In this document: positions 42,781-52,314 of the stretch, piece by piece
Numbering within the stretch: position 1 is the stretch's first letter
How the letters are laid out: every line of letters starts with the position of its first letter
DNA from: Candidatus Cetobacterium colombiensis
GTDB taxonomy: Bacteria > Fusobacteriota > Fusobacteriia > Fusobacteriales > Fusobacteriaceae
Direction: 5' to 3'
DNA: 64,000 nt
Assembly (NCBI RefSeq): GCF_033962415.1
Contig: NZ_JAVIKH010000011.1
Coordinates: forward strand, 1 to 64,000
The notes under the pieces: generated by a model
The model's database searches: none
What the model was told of the DNA's origin: nothing
What the model saw: the letters and a program-made list of their open reading frames with translations, nothing else
Translations under genes and position numbers: made by a program

Positions 42781-43971
42781 ATGAAAAAAAATTGGATTTT
42801 ATTTTCCGTAATTGGATTTATTTTTATATCTAGTTTTATATATTTTCATTTAAAAAGTGTTAATGTCAATGCTATAAAAATAAAAAAAGATGATTATACT
42901 GAAAAAATTCTTGTCACAGGAACTATACAAGCTAAAAACTTTTCAATTCTTACTTCTGGAATTAACGGAGTTATTGAAAATATCTACATTAGAGAAGGAG
43001 AACCTATTAATAAAGGAGATATTATTGCCAAACTTGATACACAAGAGATTGAAGCGGATATTTCAAAAGCAAAAGCAAATTACGAAAAAGCTAAATACGA
43101 TTTTGAAGTTATTAATACTGTCAATTTAGAAAATGCCAAATCAGAACTTAAAACAGCTTTTGTTAACTACGATATTGCTCAAAATGAATATTTAAAATTT
43201 GAAAATCTTTTTCAAAAAAAATATATTAGCAAACTTGACTATGATGCTAAAAAACAGGCTTTTACAAATGCTCAAAACGCTTTAAAATCTGCACAATTAA
43301 ATTTAAAAACTTTTGATAAAGAGGGTGCTTCTAATAAATCAGCACTGGAAAATGTTAACGCTACAGAATATGCTTTGCTTTCATTACAAAAAAATCTTTT
43401 AAAATACTATGTCTATGCTCCTTATGATGGTTTTGTAACTGTTCGAAATGTTGAAGTTGGACAAACTGTTAGTCCATATACTGAGATGTTTGAAGTCTCA
43501 GCCAACAATGAAAAAATTGTCACTATAAATTTAGATGAAAAATATACCAATAGAGTTTCTTTAAACTCTCCTATTAAAATCTACCCCTATGCTGATACCA
43601 CAAAATTTTCTTCAGGAAAACTTTATTACATTGGAATAAACATAGATAATATTGCAGGAACTTTAGAGATTCGTGGAAAAATTGACAGTGTTTTACCTGA
43701 ATTTTTATTTAATAGCACCGTTAATGCAATTATCGAAGGAAAAAATTTTAAAAATGCTATTTTATTAGAAAATATCTATACAACTCAGAAAAAAAATAAA
43801 ATCTTTGTATATATTTTAAAAAGTAACAAATCTAAAATGATTGAAATTGAAGGTGTTCCTGTAATTGATGGTTTTATTGTAACTAAAGGTTTAGAAGATG
43901 GAGATATTGTTTTATCTCCAAAAAATTTAACAGAAGATATTCGTGTTAATCCAAAATTTGAAACAAACTAA
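42781..43971 (+). CDS. MacA/HlyD-type periplasmic adaptor
   Basis: A 396-residue adaptor. One N-terminal TM helix (WILFSVIGFIFISSFIYF), a barrel-sandwich/lipoyl half (GVIENIYIREGEPINKGDIIAKLDTQEI), a long coiled-coil hairpin (about 85-185), the second lipoyl half (YVYAPYDGFVTVRNVEVGQTVSP), and a beta-barrel end. It would link the ABC permease to an outer-membrane channel; no TolC-like gene adjoins it. GGAGG precedes the ATG at 42781. It is the first gene of a three-gene export operon. Confidence 0.88.
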   Translation: MKKNWILFSVIGFIFISSFIYFHLKSVNVNAIKIKKDDYTEKILVTGTIQAKNFSILTSGINGVIENIYIREGEPINKGDIIAKLDTQEIEADISKAKANYEKAKYDFEVINTVNLENAKSELKTAFVNYDIAQNEYLKFENLFQKKYISKLDYDAKKQAFTNAQNALKSAQLNLKTFDKEGASNKSALENVNATEYALLSLQKNLLKYYVYAPYDGFVTVRNVEVGQTVSPYTEMFEVSANNEKIVTINLDEKYTNRVSLNSPIKIYPYADTTKFSSGKLYYIGINIDNIAGTLEIRGKIDSVLPEFLFNSTVNAIIEGKNFKNAILLENIYTTQKKNKIFVYILKSNKSKMIEIEGVPVIDGFIVTKGLEDGDIVLSPKNLTEDIRVNPKFETN

Positions 43972-43984
43972 GGGAGGTGATTTA

Positions 43985-45181
43985 ATGAGATATGAATTTA
44001 GAGTGGGAATAAATTTTATGACTCATAACAAAGGACAATCCATTTTTATTATCTCTGCAATTGCCCTTGGAGTGGCTGTTCAAATCTTTATCTCCTCTCT
44101 TATTGTTTCACTACAAGGGAGTCTTATAGATAGAATTTTAGGAGATTCTGCTCATATATATATTGATGATGGGAATATTAGAGATAAACTACTATTAGTT
44201 GAAGATAACCCTATTTTTTATGGAAACTTTCCAGTTACAAGAAATAAAATAGATGGATTTCAAGAGATTATAAACTATTTAAGTAACTTTAAAGAAATTA
44301 GCGTTATCGTTCCAACCTTAGAAGGAAATGCAATCTATAGTCGCAGTGGAAAAACTACCCCTTTAAATATTAGGGGACTTGATTTAAATAACGGAGATCG
44401 TCTTTATAACATTACATCTAGAGTTATTTTAGGAGATTCTACTATTAACTCAGAAAATGTTTTAATTGGTACTCGATTGGCTAAAAATTATGAGTTACAA
44501 ATTGGGGATATTATGCCACTTACTCTACCAACTGGTAAAATAGAAAGTGTTCGTATTGCTGGAATTTTTGATATGGAAAATCCATCTTCTAATGGTAACC
44601 TAGTTATTATGGACTTAAATAAAGCTCAAAGAATTTTTAATAAAAAGGGAGATATTACACATATTAATATTCAAATACAAAATGTTTTTGATGCTCCTAA
44701 TTTAGCTGAACTTTTTCAAAAAAAATATCCCGATCTTGAAGTGGTTCCTTGGACTCGAGATGGTGAAAATATCTTAAAAGCTTTAAAAGCTCAAACTGCA
44801 AGTAGTTTTGTTATACAAGTTGTTGTTATGTTAGCCACTTCAATGAGTATAGCAAGTGTGCTTTTAGTAACTGTTCTTCAAAAAATGAAAGAGATTGGTA
44901 TTCTTAAAGCTATGGGAGCTCTTGATAAATCAACTGGTTACTTTTTTATTATTCAAGGTGCTTTAATTGGGTTTTTAGGGTCTATTTTAGGTTTATTTTT
45001 TGGTTTAGGTATCATTGAACTATATGTTACTACCACTCAACCTAGTTTTAACATAAATATAGAACCAAAAAAGTTAGCACTAATTATATTTGTATCAACA
45101 CTATCTGGAATTATTTCTGGAATTGTTCCTGCTAGAAAATGTATGAGACTAAGTCCAATAGAGGTGATAAAAGGTGAGTAA
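43985..45181 (+). CDS. MacB/LolE-like FtsX-family ABC permease
   Basis: A 398-residue permease. TM1 is near residues 17-40 (SIFIISAIALGVAVQIFI). A large periplasmic MacB-PCD domain (about 45-265) follows. Three TM helices form the C-terminal FtsX domain (VVMLATSMSIASVLLVTVLQKMKEIGILKAMGA..., ending CMRLSPIEVIKGE). The KEIGILKAMGA coupling motif is typical. The ATPase is encoded separately, as in LolCDE-like or Gram-positive-like systems. GGGAGGTGA fixes the start at 43985. Confidence 0.9.
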   Translation: MRYEFRVGINFMTHNKGQSIFIISAIALGVAVQIFISSLIVSLQGSLIDRILGDSAHIYIDDGNIRDKLLLVEDNPIFYGNFPVTRNKIDGFQEIINYLSNFKEISVIVPTLEGNAIYSRSGKTTPLNIRGLDLNNGDRLYNITSRVILGDSTINSENVLIGTRLAKNYELQIGDIMPLTLPTGKIESVRIAGIFDMENPSSNGNLVIMDLNKAQRIFNKKGDITHINIQIQNVFDAPNLAELFQKKYPDLEVVPWTRDGENILKALKAQTASSFVIQVVVMLATSMSIASVLLVTVLQKMKEIGILKAMGALDKSTGYFFIIQGALIGFLGSILGLFFGLGIIELYVTTTQPSFNINIEPKKLALIIFVSTLSGIISGIVPARKCMRLSPIEVIKGE

Positions 45182-45875
45182 TAAAGTTTTAGAGCTTTCA
45201 AAAATTGATAAAGAGTATGGGGAAAAGGTTATTACAAAAGTTCTTCAAGATATAAATTTAACATTTTACCAAGGGGAATTTATCGCTATTATAGGTCAAA
45301 GTGGAAGTGGAAAAAGTACTCTCTTAAATATCATTGGGTCTTTAGATAAACCAACTCGAGGAGAGATTATCTTTCGAGATAAAAATATTTCAAGTTTTTC
45401 AAGTGATGAAATGGCAAAATTTAGGAACGCCTCAATTGGATTTATCTTTCAGTTTCACTATCTTTTACCTGAGTTTACTGTTTTAGAAAATGTTTTAATG
45501 CCAACTTGGATTCGAACAGGCTATGATACTGAAGAGGAAAAAGAGCGAGCTTTAGAACTTTTAGAATATGTTGGTTTAAAAGATTATGTAAATAGAAGTT
45601 CTAACAATTTATCTGGTGGGCAACAACAAAGAGTTGCTATTGCTAGAGCTCTTATGAATCGATCTGATATTATCTTAGCTGATGAGCCAACAGGAAACTT
45701 GGATTCTGAAAGTAGTAAACAAATTTATAAACTTCTTCGAGAGATTAATTTAAAGTTTAAAACTACATTTATAATTGTAACTCATGATCCTAGAATTTCA
45801 GATATGTGTGATAGAGTCATTGAGATTATGGATGGAAAAATCATAAAAGATGAATACAAAAAAATGGTAGAGTAG
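45174..45875 (+). CDS. LolD/MacB-type ABC exporter ATPase
   Basis: A 233-residue ATPase. Walker A GQSGSGKST (about 42-50), Q-loop FQFHYLLPEFTVLENV, signature LSGGQQQRVAIARAL (about 142-156), Walker B IILADEPTGNLDS, H-loop VTHD. The GTG start overlaps the permease end by 8 nt. With the adaptor and permease it forms a tripartite exporter of macrolides, peptides or lipoproteins; the substrate is unknown. Confidence 0.95.
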   Translation: MSNKVLELSKIDKEYGEKVITKVLQDINLTFYQGEFIAIIGQSGSGKSTLLNIIGSLDKPTRGEIIFRDKNISSFSSDEMAKFRNASIGFIFQFHYLLPEFTVLENVLMPTWIRTGYDTEEEKERALELLEYVGLKDYVNRSSNNLSGGQQQRVAIARALMNRSDIILADEPTGNLDSESSKQIYKLLREINLKFKTTFIIVTHDPRISDMCDRVIEIMDGKIIKDEYKKMVE

Positions 45876-45887
45876 TCTACCATTTTT
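45860..45887. terminator. Bidirectional terminator of the exporter operon
   Basis: A 12-bp stem AAAAATGGTAGA / TCTACCATTTTT around GTAG. Confidence 0.88.
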
Positions 45888-46581
45888 ATTTTATAAGATA
45901 TTTATTTTTGTAATTGTTAAATATTTTATTTACAGTTTTTATCTCTTTTGAAGTATAACCAAAGTTTACAAATTTATCTATTACCTCTTCAGTTATTTCA
46001 TCCATATAAAGAATTGATTGTTCTGTTAAAATATTAACAGTTTTTCTATATTTTTTAAAGATTCTAGTGACCCTTTCCCCTTTCATTAAATTTGTTTTTA
46101 CATTCCAGCTCATAATATCATTTAAAAAATTTTTATATCTTTTAATAACTTCGTTACTTAATTTTTCATCCTCTATTAAATTTTTAATTATATTTTCATT
46201 TAAAGATTGGATATATAAAATTCCACATGCTTTTAACTCTTTTACAACTTCTGCAAATCTAAACTCTGGTAAAAACTTCTCTATTTTTACTAAGTATTGA
46301 TTTTCAATAGAACTTAAAAGTAATATGTTTTCTATTTTTTCTATATCCTTTTTTAATTCTATATTCTCTTTTTGATATCTTTTAAGCTCTTCTTCCATTT
46401 TTCCCCAATTGTAAGTATTTTTTTCAGCTGTTTCTTTTGTTATAAACAGATCGTTTTTACACTTTAAAAAGCCATCTTTTTTCAAAATCTCTATAGATAA
46501 TTTTTTTATTTCATTTTGCAAAATTTTCTGGTTTCTTTCAGCTGCAATAAACTTTTTACTTTTAAAAAGTCCTCCAATCAT
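45886..46581 (-). CDS. Coiled-coil cytosolic protein, unknown
   Basis: A 231-residue protein with no recognised family. The first about 100 residues are coiled coil (NQKILQNEIKKLSIEILKK, WGKMEEELKRYQKENIELKKDIEKIENILL). The C-terminal half is helical, with FAEVVKELKACGILYIQSLNENIIKNLI and TEEVIDKFVNFGYTSKEIKTVNKI, which looks like small helical repeats. GGGAGGGG precedes the ATG at 46581. A candidate small RNA or leader lies upstream on the same strand. Confidence 0.6.
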   Translation of the reverse strand: MIGGLFKSKKFIAAERNQKILQNEIKKLSIEILKKDGFLKCKNDLFITKETAEKNTYNWGKMEEELKRYQKENIELKKDIEKIENILLLSSIENQYLVKIEKFLPEFRFAEVVKELKACGILYIQSLNENIIKNLIEDEKLSNEVIKRYKNFLNDIMSWNVKTNLMKGERVTRIFKKYRKTVNILTEQSILYMDEITEEVIDKFVNFGYTSKEIKTVNKIFNNYKNKYLIK

Positions 46582-46653
46582 ATTAGCCCCTCCCATTCAT
46601 ACTGTTAATACTTACTACTAATTCTTCTTATAATTTCCTCGTTTCTTTTTAAT

Positions 46654-46754
46654 AAAAAAAAAATAAGCAGGCACTGGGAATGTACCTACTTATTTTCAAA
46701 TTAGAAAATTTTTCATCAATTTGAGAGAAAACTGATGAGCATTAAAAGTTCAGT
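46654..46754 (-). ncRNA. Candidate ~100-nt small RNA or terminated leader
   Basis: On the minus strand a strong promoter (TAGACA 46789-46784, 17 bp, TATAAT 46766-46761) should start RNA near 46754. The transcript has a hairpin (CATCA/TGATG, 46737-46714) and ends at a 10-bp terminator stem (46694-46685 with 46671-46662, one wobble) followed by eight T. It contains no convincing ORF. It occupies the otherwise gene-free stretch 46582-46915, with the start of the next minus-strand gene 73 bases beyond the terminator. Confidence 0.55.
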
Positions 46755-46841
46755 AATTGAATTATACATTAAAACCCTCATCTTGTCTAACTTCTATATG
46801 ATTAACTTATGTTCGTTATTTGATTATTTTTTATATTTTTC

Positions 46842-46870
46842 TTGGTTTTTGTTTATTTTTATACTATAAT
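46842..46870 (+). promoter_or_regulatory. Promoter of the CxxCxxxCC protein gene
   Basis: TTGGTT (46842-46847), 17 bp, TATAAT (46865-46870), about 45 nt before the ATG. Confidence 0.65.
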
Positions 46871-46915
46871 GTAAATTAGTATTTAAAAAAAACAATAAAA
46901 ATTTAGGAGAGTTTA

Positions 46916-47722
46916 ATGAATTATTTTTTACACAAAGATTTTATAATTTCTGAAAAAAATAAAATTAGAATAAAATCATATTTTCAAAAAATAAAAACTA
47001 TTGAAACGACTGTTTTTCTAAAAAATAAAAGCTATAAAGCAATTATAGATGTTGAAAGTTTTCTTCATTTAACAAATTTTGATTGTTTTAATTGCTTAAC
47101 AAATTGTTGCGTACAGTTTCCATATGAATTTAACAGAAAATCTAGAAAAGTTATTTTAGAAAATTTAAATGATTATGACAAGCTAACTAAAGCTGTATCT
47201 ATATTAAAAGAGGAAGGTTTAACAGAAAAAGAGATTATTTCATCTATTAAAAATGATAAAATGCTTATTCCAGAAGAGCATGTTGAAACTACATTTGATA
47301 GATGTACATGTTCATGTGTGCATATAGATAGACACCTTTGTGCTATACATAAAATCTGTATTGATAATAATTTCTCTCTAGAAGAAATCATCGATACAAA
47401 ACCTCTTTGGTGTTCAATATATCCATTGGAGATTATTCAAGATGAGGAACAACTTTACATTTTTGTTCCCACTAAAAAAAATAACTATTTGGCAATGAAT
47501 GATTCAGATTTTCCATGTATGGATATAGAAAAATCTAAGTCTCCCTATTTTAGAAGAGAAAATCCCATTGGATTTCAAATAGAAGATTATAAACCTTTTA
47601 TTATATCTTATTATTCAATCTTAAAATATATCTTAGGAGAACAATTTATAGATGATCTTATGAAAGCTTTAAATTTAACTAAAGAAAACTTAGATGATTT
47701 TCAATATATTCAGAAAATATAA
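46916..47722 (+). CDS. Cysteine-cluster protein (YkgJ/DUF3109-like)
   Basis: A 268-residue protein with a metal-binding CxxCxxxCC motif (DCFNCLTNCC, about 56-65), a CTCSC near residue 130, HLCAIHK near 143, and later WCSIYP and FPCMD cysteines. This matches the zinc/iron-chelating YkgJ or DUF3109 family, whose function is unclear. There is no TM or signal peptide. AGGAG precedes the ATG. It is a single-gene unit with promoter and terminator. Confidence 0.75.
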   Translation: MNYFLHKDFIISEKNKIRIKSYFQKIKTIETTVFLKNKSYKAIIDVESFLHLTNFDCFNCLTNCCVQFPYEFNRKSRKVILENLNDYDKLTKAVSILKEEGLTEKEIISSIKNDKMLIPEEHVETTFDRCTCSCVHIDRHLCAIHKICIDNNFSLEEIIDTKPLWCSIYPLEIIQDEEQLYIFVPTKKNNYLAMNDSDFPCMDIEKSKSPYFRRENPIGFQIEDYKPFIISYYSILKYILGEQFIDDLMKALNLTKENLDDFQYIQKI

Positions 47723-47751
47723 AAAGAGTGACTATCTCAATCACTCTTTTT
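47721..47751 (+). terminator. Terminator of the CxxCxxxCC protein gene
   Basis: AAAAAGAGTGA pairs with TCACTCTTTTT around a 9-nt loop. Confidence 0.85.
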
Positions 47752-47766
47752 ACATTTTAAAATTTA

Positions 47767-49170
47767 TTAAACTAACTTTAAACTATCCATTGCTTTTCTT
47801 AAAGCTCTTTTATCTATCTTTTCTAAAACTTTAATGTAATTAAAAGTTGAAATTTTTTCCACATTATCATCTTGATACTTCTCATCACTTAATATTAAAT
47901 CATAATTTTTAATACAATTTGCATAATTAAATTGTAAATGAAACGATGGCAATATATCCACATTTATATGAGGAATCTGCTTTTTTAAATTCTCTTTTAA
48001 ATAAAGATCATTTGGTAAAATAATCTCATTGAAAAGTAATAAAACATTATTTATTTTCTTTTTATTGTTTTCAATAATAATTTTTTTTAATATACTTAAA
48101 AGAACTACTTTATCATAAAAATACATTTTTAACTCTGTTTCTGATAAAGTTTCATCAAGTATTTTTAACAATCTTTTTTCATCAGTTGTAAGTTTAGAAG
48201 AATAAACATTTAAAATTTTATTTTCGTATTTAAACAAAGACATATAAAGCTTTTTCATCAAAAGTTCTTCAAATCCTTTTTCTATAATATCAATATTTAA
48301 ATGTTTTTTTAATTGTCTCATAAGTAATTTAGCTTTTTCAATTATCTCTTTTTCAAAATAAGTTTCATTGTTTTTTAAATTCAATATAAATAAAAGTATC
48401 TGATTCTTATACTCTGGTGAAAACTCTTTTAAAATAATATCTATATTATTTTTTATGCTTTTATATTCCTCTGTTCCTTCATAGATAGTATTAAAAACAA
48501 ACCCATCAAAAACTTCCACACAAATTTTTAGTGCAAATGAAAAAGCAATAATAAATTTTGTAGCTGGTACTTCTGAAGATATAAAAACATTATATAACTT
48601 TTCCAAAAGTCCATCAATTTTAGCTATTCTGGACTCTTTAAACAAATCATAGTAAACCATAGGTGGAGTGATTGAAAAGTCTGATTTTACAAATATTTTT
48701 ATAAGTTTTTTAGAAAATAAATTTTTATCCATTATAGATAATTTATCTAATCTTAATCCTTTTCCAGTTTCATATCTATAAGCACTTCCATTTTCATTTA
48801 AAATATTTTTTACCACTAAAAAATATCTATTTATAGAACTTCTAGAAACTTGAAACTCATTTTTTTCAAATTCAAGATTAATAAATCCTTTAAAAATAAA
48901 TTTTAAATATAAATAATCAATAATATCCTCTGAACTCATAAACTCTTTGCTATTAAGGACATACGTCCATTGATCTTTTTCTAAATCTAACTTGTATTTT
49001 CCGTTTTCCATTTTTATTTCATTTAATTTTAAATCTTTTAACTCTATATTTAATTGTGATATGTTTTTACCTAAAGTTTTACTATCTACATCTAAATAAA
49101 GTGCCAAATCTTTTTGAGAAAAACTTCCATGATACAATAGATTCAAAATTCCTACATTTGTCGAATTCAA
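47767..49170 (-). CDS. Large HTH regulator (Mga/PRD-like) 2
   Basis: A 467-residue paralogue of the 41224-42594 regulator: the N-terminal HTH (SFSQKDLALYLDVDSKTLGKNISQL), a second HTH with the matching VSRSSINRYFLVVKNILNENGSAYRYETGKGLRL, then the helical regulatory body and an EIIB-like tail (LQFNYANCIKNYDLILSDEK). The probable start is TTG at 49170: GGAGGTG lies 6 nt upstream, and the longer frame begins inside that site. It lies downstream of the helicase gene on the same strand; its target is unknown. Confidence 0.58.
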   Translation of the reverse strand: MNSTNVGILNLLYHGSFSQKDLALYLDVDSKTLGKNISQLNIELKDLKLNEIKMENGKYKLDLEKDQWTYVLNSKEFMSSEDIIDYLYLKFIFKGFINLEFEKNEFQVSRSSINRYFLVVKNILNENGSAYRYETGKGLRLDKLSIMDKNLFSKKLIKIFVKSDFSITPPMVYYDLFKESRIAKIDGLLEKLYNVFISSEVPATKFIIAFSFALKICVEVFDGFVFNTIYEGTEEYKSIKNNIDIILKEFSPEYKNQILLFILNLKNNETYFEKEIIEKAKLLMRQLKKHLNIDIIEKGFEELLMKKLYMSLFKYENKILNVYSSKLTTDEKRLLKILDETLSETELKMYFYDKVVLLSILKKIIIENNKKKINNVLLLFNEIILPNDLYLKENLKKQIPHINVDILPSFHLQFNYANCIKNYDLILSDEKYQDDNVEKISTFNYIKVLEKIDKRALRKAMDSLKLV

Positions 49171-49270
49171 ATGTATCACCTCCAAGTATAAATTTTATCA
49201 CAATTACTTAAAAAACAATATAAGAAAAATTTAAATCTTTCTCACACAAAAACTTCTATATAAGAGTCTT

Positions 49271-52069
49271 TTAATTGAGTGTAAAGTAATTATACAGTTC
49301 TAAATCCATATCTTTTTTTAGTTTTAACTCATATTCCACTAAAGTTTCATCCTTTTTTCCAATTATCTCTTTAGCATTTAAAACCTTTTCCACTTCTCCT
49401 AAATAAAAAAAGTTTTCTCCAGATTTTTTCTTTATAAAAGCCTCTATAGTATACTCATTATTTGCAATCTTTCCCTCTCCTGTTAGAACACCATTTCTAC
49501 TTAAACATCTATTGCTTTTAGAAAACCAAGTAAATCGTTGCTCATCATAAAATACATTATCATATTTTGTAAAAGGTGCTGAATCATCTAAAGTTATAAA
49601 AATCATAACTTTTTTCTCTTCTTGAAAAATTGTATACCCACTAACTTGATAACCATTATTAAAATCCAAATTCATATACCAAAAAGCCTCTTGTTTTGTA
49701 TACTCCTTATATTTTATAATGGATTCTTTTTCCTCTTGTTTATAATTTTTTTCAACATAACCTAAATTATATTCTATTAAATCATCTATTAGAATTTTAA
49801 AATAATTGTTATTTATATAACTACTTTTAAAGCCTGATTTTAAACTATAGCTAGAGTCTTCATTTTTTTCTATTATTGGTTCATAACTTTTTATTGTTGA
49901 TAAACTAGTAAAAATCTCTTTACTTAAATGTTTTAAAGCATTTTCTATATTTAATTTTTGATCAGTTTCCTCTACTTTTATGCTGTCATTAGAAAGCAGT
50001 GTTTTTAAAATTGTCATTTCATGAACTCTTTTACTTGGAGTAAAAACACTAGATAAAAAAGTTAAATAATTTTTTTCCAATTTAGATAAACTTCCTAAAT
50101 TTAACTTTGGTCTTAATGTTTTTAATATATCATCGTAATCTTTCCTAAACTTTAAAATTACACTTGGGTCCATCATACCTCTTTTGAAAAAATCAGTTAA
50201 CATAGGAACTCTTCCCAATTGTTTTTCTAAAAGATTAAAATCATGTTCAATATTTTTTTTAGTAGAAAAATTTGTTTTATTGATATTTTCAAATATCTTT
50301 TCTTTTACAATCTTTTCAAATATTACTGTACTTTCCCCAGGAATAAGATTTGTTCCGTTTAAAATAAACCTCTTCATAAAGTCTCTATCAAAACTATTGT
50401 TTTGTGATATAGCTACAGGAACTAAAAAGTTTTTCTCATAATTTCCTATAAAATCCAATATAACTACATAATCTTTATTAGAGCTTTTTCTAAGACCTCT
50501 TCCCAATTGCTGTATATAAACTATAGAAGATTCTGTAGGTCTTAGCAAAATAACTTGATTTACACATGGTATATCAACTCCTTCATTAAATATATCTACA
50601 GTAATTATATATTCAATTTCTCCACTTTCTAAAGCAGAAATAGTTTCTTCTCTTTCTGTATCACTACTTTTTCCGCTTAAAGCTTTACTTTTTATGCCTC
50701 TCTCATTTAACTTTTCTTCTAAAGCTAGTGCTTCTTCAACTTTTGAAAGAAATATTAGTCCGTGTAATCTTTCTCCACTATAACCGTAGTATCTGCTTTT
50801 TTCCACTATATGATCTACTCTTTCATCTAGTACTAAATCTTTTATAGTAGTTTTTTCATCTATCTCTTTGCCATTTATAACAACATCTGCAACTCCAAAA
50901 TAATGAAAAGGACATAAAAGATTCTCTTTTAAAGCATCGTGTAATCGTATTTCATAAGCTATATTGTGATTAAACAAAGCATAAATATCAAAGTCATCGC
51001 TTCTTTCTGGTGTTGCTGTCATTCCTAATAAAAACTTTGGTTTAAAATAATTTAGAATTTTTTGATAACTTTTGGCTCCACTGTGATGTACTTCGTCTAC
51101 AACTATATAATCAAAATAGTCTTTAGCAAAAATATTTAGATGTTTATCTTTACTTAAAGTTTGAACCATGGCAAAAATTATATCTTTATCTATTAATATA
51201 TCTTCACCGTATATCCCCATTGTTTTATTTTTTATTATATTTAAATAACTCTCTTTAGACTTTTCAAGTATTGTTTTTCTATGAGCTAAAAATAACACTT
51301 TTTTAGGATTAGCATTTTTCACATCAAATGCACTTAGATATGTTTTTCCAGTTCCTGTAGCACTTATTAATAATCCTTTACTCTCTTTTTGTCTAAGCTC
51401 ATTTAAAGATTTCAAAGCTTCTATTTGCATTGTATTTGGAGTTATTTCTTCATTTTTTTTCATTTTTTCATTTTGAAGTTTTTGAAGTTGTCTTCCTAAA
51501 TCATAAATCTCTTGATACTCATCTATTGTTTTATAATCTAATCGAGGTAGTTTATAAAATGTTAAATTAAACTCATTTAAAATATCTTGAGCTATTCCTC
51601 CTTTTTCTAAAGAACTTACTTTTAAATTCCATTCAAAATTTACTGTAAGAGCTGTTTGAGTTAAATTACTGCTTCCTACTATAAGACTCCATACATCTCC
51701 TTTTCTAAAAAAATATCCCTTTGCATGAAATTTTTCATTTCTTAATATTTTTACTTCTATATTATTATAAGAAAGTAATTTTCTTAAAGCTTTTGGCTGA
51801 GTAAAGTTTAAATAATCCCCTGTTAGTATCTTTCCTTTTACTCCTTTTTCTTCTAAAACTTTCAGTTGCTCTAATATTAAAGCTAATCCACCTTCAGTTA
51901 TAAAAGCTACAGATATTATAAACTCATCACAGCTTTCAAATTCTTTTCTTAAATCACTTATTATTTTATTTTTTTTATTTGATAAAAGTTTATGTTGATA
52001 ATCACCTTTAGATTCTATACTAAAATCGATCGAACTTGTTTTTAAGCTTTCTATTAAATATTTCTCCAT
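49271..52069 (-). CDS. PLD-nuclease/SF2-helicase fusion (DUF3427 type)
   Basis: A 932-residue protein. Residues about 40-175 form a phospholipase-D-like nuclease module (KFHAKGYFF, then GSSNLTQTAL: the HxK and N elements). Residues about 215-560 form an SF2 helicase: SATGTGKT (Walker A), VVDEVHHS (DEVH), MTATPER, and LGRGLRKS (motif VI). The C-terminal about 350 residues match the DUF3427-type extension of restriction-like helicases. Such proteins occur as single-gene putative DNA-defence factors. No methylase adjoins it, so it is not a standard restriction system. Confidence 0.85.
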   Translation of the reverse strand: MEKYLIESLKTSSIDFSIESKGDYQHKLLSNKKNKIISDLRKEFESCDEFIISVAFITEGGLALILEQLKVLEEKGVKGKILTGDYLNFTQPKALRKLLSYNNIEVKILRNEKFHAKGYFFRKGDVWSLIVGSSNLTQTALTVNFEWNLKVSSLEKGGIAQDILNEFNLTFYKLPRLDYKTIDEYQEIYDLGRQLQKLQNEKMKKNEEITPNTMQIEALKSLNELRQKESKGLLISATGTGKTYLSAFDVKNANPKKVLFLAHRKTILEKSKESYLNIIKNKTMGIYGEDILIDKDIIFAMVQTLSKDKHLNIFAKDYFDYIVVDEVHHSGAKSYQKILNYFKPKFLLGMTATPERSDDFDIYALFNHNIAYEIRLHDALKENLLCPFHYFGVADVVINGKEIDEKTTIKDLVLDERVDHIVEKSRYYGYSGERLHGLIFLSKVEEALALEEKLNERGIKSKALSGKSSDTEREETISALESGEIEYIITVDIFNEGVDIPCVNQVILLRPTESSIVYIQQLGRGLRKSSNKDYVVILDFIGNYEKNFLVPVAISQNNSFDRDFMKRFILNGTNLIPGESTVIFEKIVKEKIFENINKTNFSTKKNIEHDFNLLEKQLGRVPMLTDFFKRGMMDPSVILKFRKDYDDILKTLRPKLNLGSLSKLEKNYLTFLSSVFTPSKRVHEMTILKTLLSNDSIKVEETDQKLNIENALKHLSKEIFTSLSTIKSYEPIIEKNEDSSYSLKSGFKSSYINNNYFKILIDDLIEYNLGYVEKNYKQEEKESIIKYKEYTKQEAFWYMNLDFNNGYQVSGYTIFQEEKKVMIFITLDDSAPFTKYDNVFYDEQRFTWFSKSNRCLSRNGVLTGEGKIANNEYTIEAFIKKKSGENFFYLGEVEKVLNAKEIIGKKDETLVEYELKLKKDMDLELYNYFTLN

Positions 52070-52227
52070 TTCTCACCCTTATTTTTCTTTAGTTTTATAG
52101 AGTATTATAACATATTTTTCATTTTTTATGTTATACAAAAACAGTCGTTTTTTAGTTCAGCTTGCAAACACTATTCTTTCATTTTTTAAAAAAGTGTTTA
52201 TATATCAAAAAATATTTTTCAAATAAA

Positions 52228-52268
52228 AAATTTGGAATGTTTATTTTTTTTTGTTTTTTTGATATTAT
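52228..52268 (+). promoter_or_regulatory. Promoter of sigma factor gene 2 with shared upstream element
   Basis: AAATTTGGAATGTT (52228-52241) overlaps the -35-like TTTATT (52240-52245), then 17 bp, then TATTAT (52263-52268). The layout is the same as in the promoter of the first sigma gene. Confidence 0.65.
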
Positions 52269-52314
52269 TACACAGTAAAGAAACAACATCACTAGAAAGT
52301 CGGGGGACGAGACC

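Noticed and set aside
46714-46790. 21-codon minus-strand ORF (MRVLMYNSITELLM...) as a leader peptide
   Set aside because: It overlaps the -10 and start point of the predicted promoter, has no ribosome site, and shows no codon run suggesting attenuation.
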